NCBI GenBank assembly: GCA_026418755.1
Contig: JAOAAR010000036.1
Span: forward strand, 1-10,613
Direction of reading: 5' to 3'
Source: Planctomycetota bacterium
GTDB lineage: Bacteria > Planctomycetota > SKW154
DNA length: 10,613 bases
The position numbers were made by a program, and so were the translations under genes. Below, one piece after another: positions 1-6,957 of the stretch; positions within the stretch are counted from its first letter, which is position 1, and each line of letters begins with the position of its first letter. The notes below the pieces were generated by a model. It was not told the origin of the DNA. It ran no database searches and saw only the letters and a list, made by a program, of their open reading frames with translations.

Positions 1-1981
1 CATCAATATCTAACCACGCAAGCCGTAAGTACTGCTTGTCTGCATTGTTCACCTCTATCTCGGCGATTATACTCTCAATCTCGGAACAATCAGGCAATTC
101 GAGAAGATAAAGCGGATGTTCTACCTTCTTCTGTAAAGAAGCCTCTACCCTTGCCTTGCTGAGCAGTTTATAAATGACTACTTTTTTGCTCCCTTCAGGA
201 CGCGAAACGCTAATCCGATAGATATTCTGTTTCATTTCTCCTTTCTGCTCAACTTTCAAAAGTTCCAATTTCGCCTCTGCAACGGATTCTCCTGCTTCTT
301 CGTCCTGTCCGCCGCCAGGGATTCTGTCAGGAGGTTTCGAGGCGGTCTTTAACTCCTCTATGCGCCTCAAAAGATTTTGTGCTTCAAGAGCCACTGTTTG
401 CATGGAACTTTCTGCAAAAGGCTCTACGATTTTTTGCGCCTCTTCGAACCGCTTCGTGGAGATGAGTTGCTCAGCCGCTACATACGCCCTCTTCCAAACC
501 AGATTCGCCTTTTCCGCCGCAAGAACCGCTACATCAGTAGCCTCGCTCCTTAGGAACTCCTCGACTTTCTTCATCGCCTCCGCGTAACGCTTGGAGTTTA
601 ATAGTCCATCAATCTCTGCCTGCGATTCTGTCCATCTCTTTTTCTCTCTGTTGATTCGTGCTTCTTTCGCAAGAGCCTCTACTCGCTCGCGCTTCGGCTC
701 ATACTCTTCCTTCAAAAAACCTCCGCTCTTTGCAGCAAACTCGTCAATCTTTTTAAGCGCAGATTCAAAATCCTTTTTTGCAATCAATACTTCTATCTCT
801 TTCTGAAGAACCGCCCACTCTCCAGAAAGCCTCTTCTTGTTACTCTCGTCTTTCATCCGACTTATTCTTGCAATCTCTTCTTTCACCTTCTCCGTGAAAA
901 GCGTCCCTTCGGCTTTCTCCGCAAAACCTTTAAGTAAACTCAAAGCGTCCTCAAATTTCTCCTCTTTGAGTAACCCTTCCGTCTTGACCTTCACCTTTTC
1001 ATACTCGACCGATAGACTTTTCGCTGTTGCATAAGAGTTTGCCTCCGCCCTAAGCCTCGCCCACCAATCACCCGCGCTTTGCAGATGTAAGGGAAACTTA
1101 TCTGCTTCACGAGACGCCTCCTCGTATCGCCCTTCTCCTGCCAACCGCCTCATCTCGGCAACAATAACATCGTAATTCCTCCGCGCTAACTGCTCTCGCT
1201 CTTCTACCATACTCGCTTTGAAACTCTCTACGCTCTCCCGCACATCAGGCGAAAGAGAAAGAGTAAGTAAAGCGTTCAATTCCCCTAATATCTGCTCATA
1301 CTCATCAGGTTTCGCACTCCACCGCTGCTTCAAACCTGCAAGTTGAGTCATAACCTTCGTAGTCTCTTCGTAAGACTCGCGGATAGGAGAAGTGTTGCTG
1401 CCCCCCGAAGGTTGTGTTCCGATAGATGTCTGTGTCCCTGATGAGGGAGATGAGCCCGTTCCACTCGCTAAAAGAATTATAATGACAAGCAGAATAAGAC
1501 CAATGAAGACTAAAACAAGAGGCGCGCCAGACGATGGTCTGCCAGAAATATCACGCTCACGAGCAATGGAGCGTTGAATCGGTGTCGCCTCAACCGCAGG
1601 AGTCACAACAGGTATATCGTGAGAATCTTCACTGCTTAAAGAACCTACTTTTGTGAGCGCTTCAAAAAGGGGCATACCCGCAGCAACGCATTCCACACAA
1701 TAAACCTTCCCTTCACCTGTCTTGACGGCAGAACCTGAAGACAACTGCTCAGGCAGAACCTCTCTGCCGCATCTTGCACATTTAAGTTCCCCTTGAACCT
1801 TAACCGCCGACTTCTCTTCTACCTTCACTTTTGCTTCAGAAGCGGGCAGTTTTGCAGCGCACCCCGCACAATAAAGCCTCCCTCCGCTGTTTACAGCGTC
1901 TCCTCTCTCTATCTCTTCGATAGAGACTCGCTTCCCACACCCCGCACAGTTGAAATACAAAGTAGGCTCACCAAAACGCAT
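1..1981 (-). CDS. Zinc-ribbon, single-pass membrane protein with helical repeats (C-terminus beyond window)
   Basis: Reading from the ATG at 1981-1979, the frame stays open for 660 codons to the left edge, so the C-terminus is missing. Two treble-clef or ribbon-like Cys modules come first: C12/C15 with C38/C41, and C68/C71 with C95/C98. A proline- and serine-rich linker leads to one very hydrophobic helix at about 153-172, then a Gly/Ser/Thr-rich spacer to about 200. Residues 200-545 are charged and helical and contain five copies of a short motif of the form L-x4-[RKD]-[FY]-x-[ED/A]-A, starting near 280, 337, 399, 460 and 506. These resemble TPR-like helical hairpins. A second, probably beta-rich domain starts after about 565. 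The ribbons probably lie in the cytoplasm and the repeats outside, but this topology is inferred. No catalytic motif is visible and I do not recognise the family. It may be a scaffold or envelope-associated protein. Confidence 0.85.
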   Translation of the reverse strand, partial: MRFGEPTLYFNCAGCGKRVSIEEIERGDAVNSGGRLYCAGCAAKLPASEAKVKVEEKSAVKVQGELKCARCGREVLPEQLSSGSAVKTGEGKVYCVECVAAGMPLFEALTKVGSLSSEDSHDIPVVTPAVEATPIQRSIARERDISGRPSSGAPLVLVFIGLILLVIIILLASGTGSSPSSGTQTSIGTQPSGGSNTSPIRESYEETTKVMTQLAGLKQRWSAKPDEYEQILGELNALLTLSLSPDVRESVESFKASMVEEREQLARRNYDVIVAEMRRLAGEGRYEEASREADKFPLHLQSAGDWWARLRAEANSYATAKSLSVEYEKVKVKTEGLLKEEKFEDALSLLKGFAEKAEGTLFTEKVKEEIARISRMKDESNKKRLSGEWAVLQKEIEVLIAKKDFESALKKIDEFAAKSGGFLKEEYEPKRERVEALAKEARINREKKRWTESQAEIDGLLNSKRYAEAMKKVEEFLRSEATDVAVLAAEKANLVWKRAYVAAEQLISTKRFEEAQKIVEPFAESSMQTVALEAQNLLRRIEELKTASKPPDRIPGGGQDEEAGESVAEAKLELLKVEQKGEMKQNIYRISVSRPEGSKKVVIYKLLSKARVEASLQKKVEHPLYLLELPDCSEIESIIAEIEVNNADKQYLRLAWLDID

Positions 1982-1994
1982 TTAACTTGAAAAA

Positions 1995-2000
1995 ATTATA
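1995..2000 (-). promoter_or_regulatory. -10 box of the zinc-ribbon membrane gene, implying a near-leaderless mRNA
   Basis: The minus strand reads TATAAT, a perfect -10 consensus, ending only 13 bases before the ATG. Transcription starting about 7 bases downstream would leave a leader of about 6 bases. No Shine-Dalgarno sequence is present in the AT-rich spacer. No good -35 hexamer is visible at 16-18 bases. Confidence 0.5.
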
Positions 2001-2196
2001 CAGTGATTTCTTTAACCAACACCAAATTTTTGGAGTCCGTTATGAAATGCTTTACACAACCGTGACAGTTCTTTTTCGTGCTTTTTATCTTTTTGACACT
2101 TTTTATAACTCTCTTATATGAATACACTAGACGCATTATCCCAGTTTCTGTTAGTATCTGATGGAGATGAATACTAAGGCTCAAAACCAATTTGTA

Positions 2197-2244
2197 CCGC
2201 TGTGGCGCAAATTAAAAAAGCGGATTTGCCCCATACTGCAGCGG
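2197..2244. repeat. Imperfect inverted repeat (hairpin), outer CCGCTG/CAGCGG
   Basis: The outer arms are CCGCTG (2197-2202) and CAGCGG (2239-2244). The inner arms are GGCGCAAAT and ATTTGCCCC, pairing with one mismatch around an 11-base A-rich loop. About 14 base pairs form in total, with asymmetric bulges. No T-run follows on either strand, so it is not a standard terminator. It could be a structured part of an RNA or a protein-binding site. Confidence 0.4.
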
Positions 2245-2309
2245 CGTATCTTCTCTACACTGAAATCAGTTGGTGATGCTTGGTTCTGATAAAGAATACC
2301 ACAGCAGGC

Positions 2310-2342
2310 AAAGTAAAAATACCTCTTCCTATCTGTAAGAGG
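2310..2342 (-). terminator. Candidate Rho-independent terminator of the CAP lipoprotein gene
   Basis: On the minus strand a CCTCTT/AAGAGG stem (2342-2337 with 2327-2322) encloses a 9-base loop and is followed by the T-rich run TATTTTTACTTT. It lies about 120 bases after the lipoprotein stop codon. The stem is short and low in GC, so termination may be weak. Further arms nest outside it: CAGCA with TGCTG, and GAATACC (2294-2300) with GGTATTC (2359-2365). Confidence 0.4.
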
Positions 2343-2463
2343 CTTGCTGGCTTCGGTGGGTATTCATAAAGACCGCATAACGCATTAACAATAACAGAAA
2401 GAAGTGCAAAAACAAACCTGATTTGGTTATTAGTATCTTGAAACGAGCAATCAAACAATCCTG

Positions 2464-3525
2464 CTACCGCTGCGCTGCTATCCAAATCCAGTATTTCGTC
2501 TCGAAACCACACCCAAACTTCGTTGTCGCACTATTTTTGTCAAGCATCATATCCCTGATACCAGCATTGTTCCACCAGAGATTAAAAATATCTTCCGCAG
2601 TTTTAGATCCTTTACCGCCGTAAGCAACCGAATAACCCGTTCTGTCTGAAAGTTTTTTCCCATCCGCACCTGCGTCCCCGGGGCTGTATTTCGAGCCGTT
2701 TATAGGGTCTGCGGCGAGTTGCTCTGCGTGAGTCTTGCAAGCGTTAGCAAGGTCGTTATCCCAAGAAAGCGCCTGAAGAGGTGGATTCTGCTGCGCACGC
2801 TTCTCATTTATCAACTCCATCACTTTCTTCGCCATCAAGGTGAGGTCAATTTCATACTTTGCTGATGCGGTTCCGCTCTTGTTGCCGATTGCGTCTTGGG
2901 CGTACGCCTCCACCTCGAACACCATCACGCTATCTTGCCATGTGAGTTGCGTGCTTGCTGTCTTCGCTGAGCCACCGACGCTCTGCCACGATGACCAGCC
3001 GCCTCCATCCGACTGCGTCCGATAATAAAGAGTCACATTTGAATGCCCATCCTGCGCACTCACCGTGATTGGGTTCACATCAGACCGCTTCTCGTATTTG
3101 CCTCCCGAAGGTGAGATTGACACAGTCGGTGCAAGCCAGTCAGGCTTGAACACAAACTTTGCCTCTTTCGGGACACCACCGTTCTCTTTCTCCGTCACTC
3201 CCGTGTTAGGGTCTGTCCACTCTGACCAGTAATAGACAGTTATCGTCTTATCAGATGCAGGACCAATGGTGAATGAAACGGTGTCAATAGCAGTCAGTCC
3301 TGCTGCAGGGTTATCTATACCGTAATGAATCGTCGCACCTGAAATGACCATATTCTTCTTGAACGCTGTCAAAGTAACATTCACCGAAGAACCGTTCATA
3401 TAATCGCCCCCAGGGGGCACGCACTTCGTCGTCAACGGACCAGGCTTATCATCCTTCTTCTTCGTTGAACAGCCAACCACTAAAACAATTCCTACTACCA
3501 AAAGTATCCATAAGAAAATGCGCAT
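2464..3525 (-). CDS. Lipoprotein with Ig-like segments and a C-terminal CAP/SCP domain
   Basis: The 353-residue product starts with a lipoprotein signal: MR, a hydrophobic stretch, then V-V-G-C with the modified Cys at 19. The +2 Ser fits export to the outer membrane if the cell is a diderm. Residues 35-130 and 133-227 look like two beta-sandwich modules of the chitobiase C-terminal or Fn3-associated kind; the second has a PTVSISPSGG start and an LYYRT strand. Residues 230-353 match the CAP superfamily (cysteine-rich secretory proteins, antigen 5, PR-1; YkwD-like): helix 1 with LINEKR, an LSWDNDLANACKTHAEQLA segment (split here at 253-271), GY at 297-298, and a final YWIW strand. His266 is kept. 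The usual GEN(I) motif reads YGGKG, and the usual GH-R motif reads AGIR, so the metal-binding tetrad is largely lost. It is probably a surface structural or binding protein. A strong AGGAGGGAG site precedes the ATG. Confidence 0.85.
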   Translation of the reverse strand: MRIFLWILLVVGIVLVVGCSTKKKDDKPGPLTTKCVPPGGDYMNGSSVNVTLTAFKKNMVISGATIHYGIDNPAAGLTAIDTVSFTIGPASDKTITVYYWSEWTDPNTGVTEKENGGVPKEAKFVFKPDWLAPTVSISPSGGKYEKRSDVNPITVSAQDGHSNVTLYYRTQSDGGGWSSWQSVGGSAKTASTQLTWQDSVMVFEVEAYAQDAIGNKSGTASAKYEIDLTLMAKKVMELINEKRAQQNPPLQALSWDNDLANACKTHAEQLAADPINGSKYSPGDAGADGKKLSDRTGYSVAYGGKGSKTAEDIFNLWWNNAGIRDMMLDKNSATTKFGCGFETKYWIWIAAQR

Positions 3526-3573
3526 AAACTCTCCCTCCTACTCCCTCATATTATAGATGTAAATTTCAATTAA

Positions 3574-3602
3574 AATATACTCCCAAATCTTAAGATTGTC
3601 AA
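3574..3602 (-). promoter_or_regulatory. Strong sigma70-like promoter of the CAP lipoprotein gene
   Basis: On the minus strand a perfect TTGACA (3602-3597) is followed after exactly 17 bases by TATATT (3579-3574). The leader to the ATG at 3525 is about 40 bases and contains the purine-rich ribosome site at 3529-3541. A second possible -10, TATAAT, lies at 3555-3550. This is the best consensus promoter in the window. Confidence 0.75.
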
Positions 3603-3640
3603 GTAAATAAAAAATAGTTATGCAGCAAGGCTCTCTCTCA

Positions 3641-3660
3641 GGTTAAAACAGGTTAAAACA
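3641..3660. repeat. Tandem 10-base direct repeat, GGTTAAAACA twice
   Basis: Two exact copies lie head to tail in the divergent region, about 40 bases upstream of the lipoprotein -35 and about 85 bases upstream of the opposite -10. The 10-base period is one helical turn, so a regulator could bind both on one face. No known operator is recognised. Confidence 0.45.
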
Positions 3661-3746
3661 AGAGAATTTTTTAATCAGAAGAGGGGAAATTGCCGCTCTC
3701 AGGAGAAATTTACGGAGAGTTGATTCTTAAAAAACGGTTCTCGGTA

Positions 3747-3755
3747 TGGTAAAAT
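3747..3755 (+). promoter_or_regulatory. Extended -10 promoter candidate for the TPR/zinc-ribbon operon
   Basis: The sequence TGGTAAAAT matches the extended -10 pattern TGnTAnnAT, about 50 bases before the start codon. No clear -35 is seen at standard spacing, which an extended -10 can tolerate. Confidence 0.4.
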
Positions 3756-3797
3756 GCTGTGGTAAGAGGCTCTTTGGTGATGCTCTTCTGACGGTGT

Positions 3798-3804
3798 AAG
3801 GAGG
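3798..3804 (+). promoter_or_regulatory. Shine-Dalgarno AAGGAGG that selects the GTG start at 3811
   Basis: AAGGAGG directly abuts an ATG at 3805, with no spacer, and lies 6 bases before an in-frame GTG at 3811. Ribosomes need several bases between the site and the start codon, so the GTG is the more likely start. The difference is only two residues. Confidence 0.65.
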
Positions 3805-3810
3805 ATGAGC

Positions 3811-6198
3811 GTGAAGCGTCTGTTCGTGGGAGGGGTGGTTTTTATCTCGCTTCTCCTTTTTACCATTATGTTCGCAGATGAGGGTGGAGAGAAGAAGTTT
3901 CTCCTTAGATGGAGATTCAAAAAGGATGAACGCTATGAGTATTCGCTTTACGGAACGGTAAGCGAAGAGAGAGGGAAGAAGCAGATTGAAAGCAGGGTGA
4001 GAGGGGTGGTGGTGGTGACGGGAAGCAGCGAGACAGAAGGGGTTTTTCTGCGCCGTTATGAGGAGTTGCGCTGGCGCGAAGACGGAGTCAGTTTTTGCAG
4101 TCCTCAAGATGAACTGGAGCACTTCACTCTAACATTCAACTTCGGAGTGGACGGAAGAGTCAAAAGCGAAATCTCTAAGGAGAAATTGCAGGACTTATTA
4201 ACCTCTTTGATGCCGCTCTCTGCTGATGCGGTCTCTGTCGGCGACATATGGGAGGTTAAACTCCCAAGTATGGGACTTTCTGGCTCTTGTGAGATGCTCG
4301 GCTGGGAGGAGAAAGATAAGCGACGATGTGCTGTTTTAGTCCTTCGGGCAAGCCGTCTTCCTGAAGGTGCAAGAGAACCCGACAAAGAGTTAGAAACAAA
4401 GGCACATTTTGACTCCCAAGAGGGGTGTTTCGTGGCGGTTGAGAGAAGAATCAAAGAACGCGGAGATGATATGGTTCGCGAGGAAGTGCTTACGCTCACA
4501 TTGAAGAGTTCACCAGTTCATCCCTCAAAAGAGAGACTGTTTGACTCTGTTGTGGGGGAGTTGCGTTCAAGAGTGTCTCTTTCGCCGAAAGATACGGCGT
4601 CGAGGAAGAAACTGATAGGAATGCTTATGGAGACCGGAAGATATGAGGAAGCCTTGAAGGAGGTGGAGAGCGCAATTGCTTTTGAGCCGTCTGCAGAGTT
4701 TTATGTTTTAGGCGGGGATTCTGCGTTTGCATTAGGAGATGGAGAACGTGCGCTCAAGTTTTACGAAGAGGCGCTTAAAAGAGATGCCAAATCGAAACCT
4801 GCATTATTAGGTGCTGCAAAGGCAACCTTTTCGTTGGGACGGTATGAAGAGAGCATCGGGTATGCGAAACGCTCATTCGAAGGAGGCAAAGGTCCTTATC
4901 AGGCGCTTTATTATGTTGGGGCGTCTCTGGCAAAACTCGGCAGAAGAGAAGAGGCAGAAGATATATTGCGCCGATATATCGAGAAGTCCCCTGATTTCGA
5001 CCCGAATAAAAAACATATCATCGCATTTACGAAGGAAGGAGATGTTCGCATTCTGGTTGAGCCAAAAGTATCTACGGATATCTCAAAGAAGAGCCGTTAT
5101 AGCGACGAAGAGTTGGAATTAGGCAGACAAGTGCTTGCAGTCGTGGTCAAGGAAGAATCTCTTAGAATGAAACTCTCCCCTGAAGAAGTGGAGAAGATGC
5201 TGGAGTATATGGCATCCGTCTATGGTAAAGAAGTAGAAAAGATGTTGAGCGATTTTCTGGCAGACAGAGAGCAGACTTCTCAGAGATTAAAAACCCTCTT
5301 AGATGAAAAATCTCGCATTCCGCAGGAGAGACTGGAAGCGCTGAATTTGAGCGAGTTCGATGCAGATTTCTGTGTCGCAGCACTTTCACTCATCCAGAAA
5401 GAAGATCTCCTAAAGCGTTTCGAAGCGTTGAAGGAAGAGAGAAAAGGAGTGTTGAGTATCCATAACGCCCTTTTAAGACTCTATTTGAGTAATCCTGCAA
5501 GATTTAAGAACGAAATCATTTCGTCACTTCAATTGTTAAAGGATATAGAGCCGGAGAACGGCTTTTATCCTTTGATTGAAGGATGGTTGTGGTTTGTATT
5601 AAAGAACCAGAAGGCGGCACTCAAATGCATAGGTGAGAGTGCGCTTTGCAACCATTTCTCTACACATTTCCTGGAAGAGGCTCGTAAGAGAAGAGAAGTC
5701 TTACTCAAGGTCGGCTACAGCGGGAACCTTCTTGATGTCACGGCGTGGACAACAGGTGAACGCCGTTTTGAGAAGTGGGTCAAAGAGGTACTGGATGCTA
5801 CGCTCTTTCTGGCTAAAAAGTTTTTCGAGGACGGTGACTTCAAGAAAGCGAAAGAACTCTCCCTTTTAGTTCATAGAATCTGTACCGTGATAGAGCACAA
5901 AACGGACAGCGCACTTCTTTACTGCTCAGCAGTGGGATTGGAAGAGATTGCTCTGTCGCTTCTTCTTGAGGTTGCGAAAAAGCAGAAAGATGAGAAGACT
6001 GCTCACCTTGAGGAGCTTCTATCTTCTGCAAAGAAAAACTCGTCAGAGATGCTGGAGAGGTATAAAGAGTTTCTTTCAAACTGTGAGATGGCAATCAGTG
6101 TCTGGTGGATAACTGAGCCGAAAAAATGTTCGACTTTTTTTGAAAAATTGTTTAACATTGGTGAAAAAGAGGTTTTGAAAGAATTGGGAGGAAAATAG
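3811..6198 (+). CDS. Exported or membrane-anchored TPR protein
   Basis: The product is about 795 residues long from the GTG. Residues 2-22 form a Lys-Arg start plus hydrophobic core ending MFA-DEG. This could be a cleaved signal peptide, although Met at -3 is unusual, or an uncleaved anchor. Residues 28-235 look beta-rich, beginning LRWRFKKDERYEY and containing VSVGDIWEV. They resemble uncharacterised secreted domains that precede repeats in large-genome bacteria. About four TPRs follow, near 262-294, 295-328, 329-362 and 363-396; GRYEEALKEVESAIAFEP is a clear example. Residues 430-795 are charged and mostly helical with no motif I know. It is translated just ahead of the zinc-ribbon membrane gene, with one base between them, so the two products are probably made together. 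The role is likely protein-protein scaffolding at the membrane or in the periplasm; no enzyme signature is visible. Confidence 0.88.
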   Translation: MKRLFVGGVVFISLLLFTIMFADEGGEKKFLLRWRFKKDERYEYSLYGTVSEERGKKQIESRVRGVVVVTGSSETEGVFLRRYEELRWREDGVSFCSPQDELEHFTLTFNFGVDGRVKSEISKEKLQDLLTSLMPLSADAVSVGDIWEVKLPSMGLSGSCEMLGWEEKDKRRCAVLVLRASRLPEGAREPDKELETKAHFDSQEGCFVAVERRIKERGDDMVREEVLTLTLKSSPVHPSKERLFDSVVGELRSRVSLSPKDTASRKKLIGMLMETGRYEEALKEVESAIAFEPSAEFYVLGGDSAFALGDGERALKFYEEALKRDAKSKPALLGAAKATFSLGRYEESIGYAKRSFEGGKGPYQALYYVGASLAKLGRREEAEDILRRYIEKSPDFDPNKKHIIAFTKEGDVRILVEPKVSTDISKKSRYSDEELELGRQVLAVVVKEESLRMKLSPEEVEKMLEYMASVYGKEVEKMLSDFLADREQTSQRLKTLLDEKSRIPQERLEALNLSEFDADFCVAALSLIQKEDLLKRFEALKEERKGVLSIHNALLRLYLSNPARFKNEIISSLQLLKDIEPENGFYPLIEGWLWFVLKNQKAALKCIGESALCNHFSTHFLEEARKRREVLLKVGYSGNLLDVTAWTTGERRFEKWVKEVLDATLFLAKKFFEDGDFKKAKELSLLVHRICTVIEHKTDSALLYCSAVGLEEIALSLLLEVAKKQKDEKTAHLEELLSSAKKNSSEMLERYKEFLSNCEMAISVWWITEPKKCSTFFEKLFNIGEKEVLKELGGK

Positions 6199-6199
6199 T

Positions 6200-6769
6200 A
6201 TGGCTATTCATTCAAAATGCCTTTTCTGTGGTTACGGGTTGAGTGTGGCAGACGAGATGCGCGGGAAAAAAGTGAAATGCCCTAACTGTGGCGAGAAGAC
6301 TCCAATAATGGCTGAGGAAGAGAAGGCGGAATTGAAGCAGAAGTATGAAGCAGAGATGGCAGAAGAGCGGGCTAAAATCGCCAAGGCGCGGAGAGAGGCG
6401 CTTATGGGAGAACAAGTGACCCCGAGCCATTACAACCACTTGCGCATTCTGGCGAACATACTCCTTTTCTTCGGCTATTTGACTCTGATAGTGGCTGTTA
6501 TTCTGGGACTTCTTTTCTTTCTGACTGATGGGAAAGCATTCGTCGGCGAAAGCGCTCCTTACATTCTCCTTCTCCTTTTCTTCATAGGTGGCTTCATCTC
6601 CTTCATCATTTATAAGGCAGTAGCAGAAGTGGTACGCCTCTTCGCCGACATCGGAGATGCTCACAACGACACGATAGAAGTCTTGTGCGAATTGCGCGAT
6701 ATTATGCGCTCTCTATCTCAGCGCTCTACCAAGACCGCACAGCCGAAACCACCTGTGACCCGCCCCTGA
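6200..6769 (+). CDS. Zinc-ribbon protein with two membrane helices
   Basis: The 189-residue product opens with a compact zinc ribbon: CLFC at 7-10 and CPNC at 27-30, each followed by Gly. A highly charged helix, probably a coiled coil, covers 36-68. Two strongly hydrophobic helices lie at about 82-108 and 117-140, followed by an amphipathic stretch and a Lys/Pro/Thr tail. The ribbon and tail are probably both cytoplasmic. The start is set by GGGAGGA at 6186-6192, inside the end of the upstream TPR gene, and only one base separates that stop from this ATG. The pair are therefore almost certainly co-transcribed and perhaps translationally coupled. The ribbon resembles small FmdB- or MJ0042-type zinc ribbons, but the whole protein is not one I can name. 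The architecture of ribbon, linker and membrane helix recalls the protein at 1-1981. Confidence 0.85.
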   Translation: MAIHSKCLFCGYGLSVADEMRGKKVKCPNCGEKTPIMAEEEKAELKQKYEAEMAEERAKIAKARREALMGEQVTPSHYNHLRILANILLFFGYLTLIVAVILGLLFFLTDGKAFVGESAPYILLLLFFIGGFISFIIYKAVAEVVRLFADIGDAHNDTIEVLCELRDIMRSLSQRSTKTAQPKPPVTRP

Positions 6770-6818
6770 AACTGGACATTGTACCCTCAACCGTTGAACT
6801 GAAAGAGGAGGAGAAAGA

Positions 6819-6848
6819 CAGACGAATCGAAGAGTCTGGTGTTTGTTT
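6819..6848 (+). terminator. Weak candidate terminator after the TPR/zinc-ribbon pair
   Basis: The arms CAGAC (6819-6823) and GTCTG (6834-6838) form a 5-bp stem with a 10-base loop, followed by GTGTTTGTTT. The stem is short and the tail is interrupted by G, so this is only a possibility. Confidence 0.2.
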
Positions 6849-6860
6849 CGGCAAATTGTT

Positions 6861-6888
6861 TTGCATATTTTTGTTTTATCAATACAAT
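6861..6888 (+). promoter_or_regulatory. Candidate sigma70-like promoter for accD
   Basis: TTGCAT at 6861-6866 and TACAAT at 6883-6888 are separated by 16 bases. Transcription would begin about 60 bases before the accD ATG. Confidence 0.45.
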
Positions 6889-6957
6889 CTGTTCTAGTGC
6901 GAGGAATGGTTCGGCGCCTCCAGCACTTATGGGCATTCAGGAAGGAGAAGAGTTTTT

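Larger units (their letters stand above)
1982..2463. other. 482-base intergenic region without a convincing gene
   Basis: The region lies between two minus-strand genes. Short open frames here have no Shine-Dalgarno site and no recognisable protein character. It holds a promoter element next to the left gene, an imperfect hairpin at 2197-2244 and nested inverted repeats at 2294-2365. Part of the latter could be the terminator of the lipoprotein gene. No tRNA-like or known riboswitch pattern was recognised. Confidence 0.6.

Noticed and set aside
1996..2190. Short minus-strand open frame (64 residues) in the left intergenic region
   Set aside because: No Shine-Dalgarno site, Lys- and Ile-rich translation typical of AT-rich noncoding DNA, and it covers the -10 box of the next gene.
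2255..2512. Minus-strand open frame of 85 residues overlapping the end of the lipoprotein gene
   Set aside because: Its first part is the lipoprotein gene in another frame, and the rest spans the inverted repeats and candidate terminator. No recognisable domain.
3641..3660. Start of a CRISPR-like or satellite array
   Set aside because: Only two 10-base copies with no spacers; no further copies nearby.
4104..4499. 131-residue open frame antisense to the large TPR gene
   Set aside because: Ser-rich mirror translation with no ribosome site; the plus-strand gene explains the codon pattern.
6787..6797. Small palindrome TCAACCGTTGA as an operator
   Set aside because: Eleven bases with a single centre base are expected by chance, and no regulator or promoter coincides with it.
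6685..6897. Plus-strand open frame overlapping the end of the zinc-ribbon gene
   Set aside because: Starts inside the well-supported gene in another frame and runs through the accD promoter region; no protein features.
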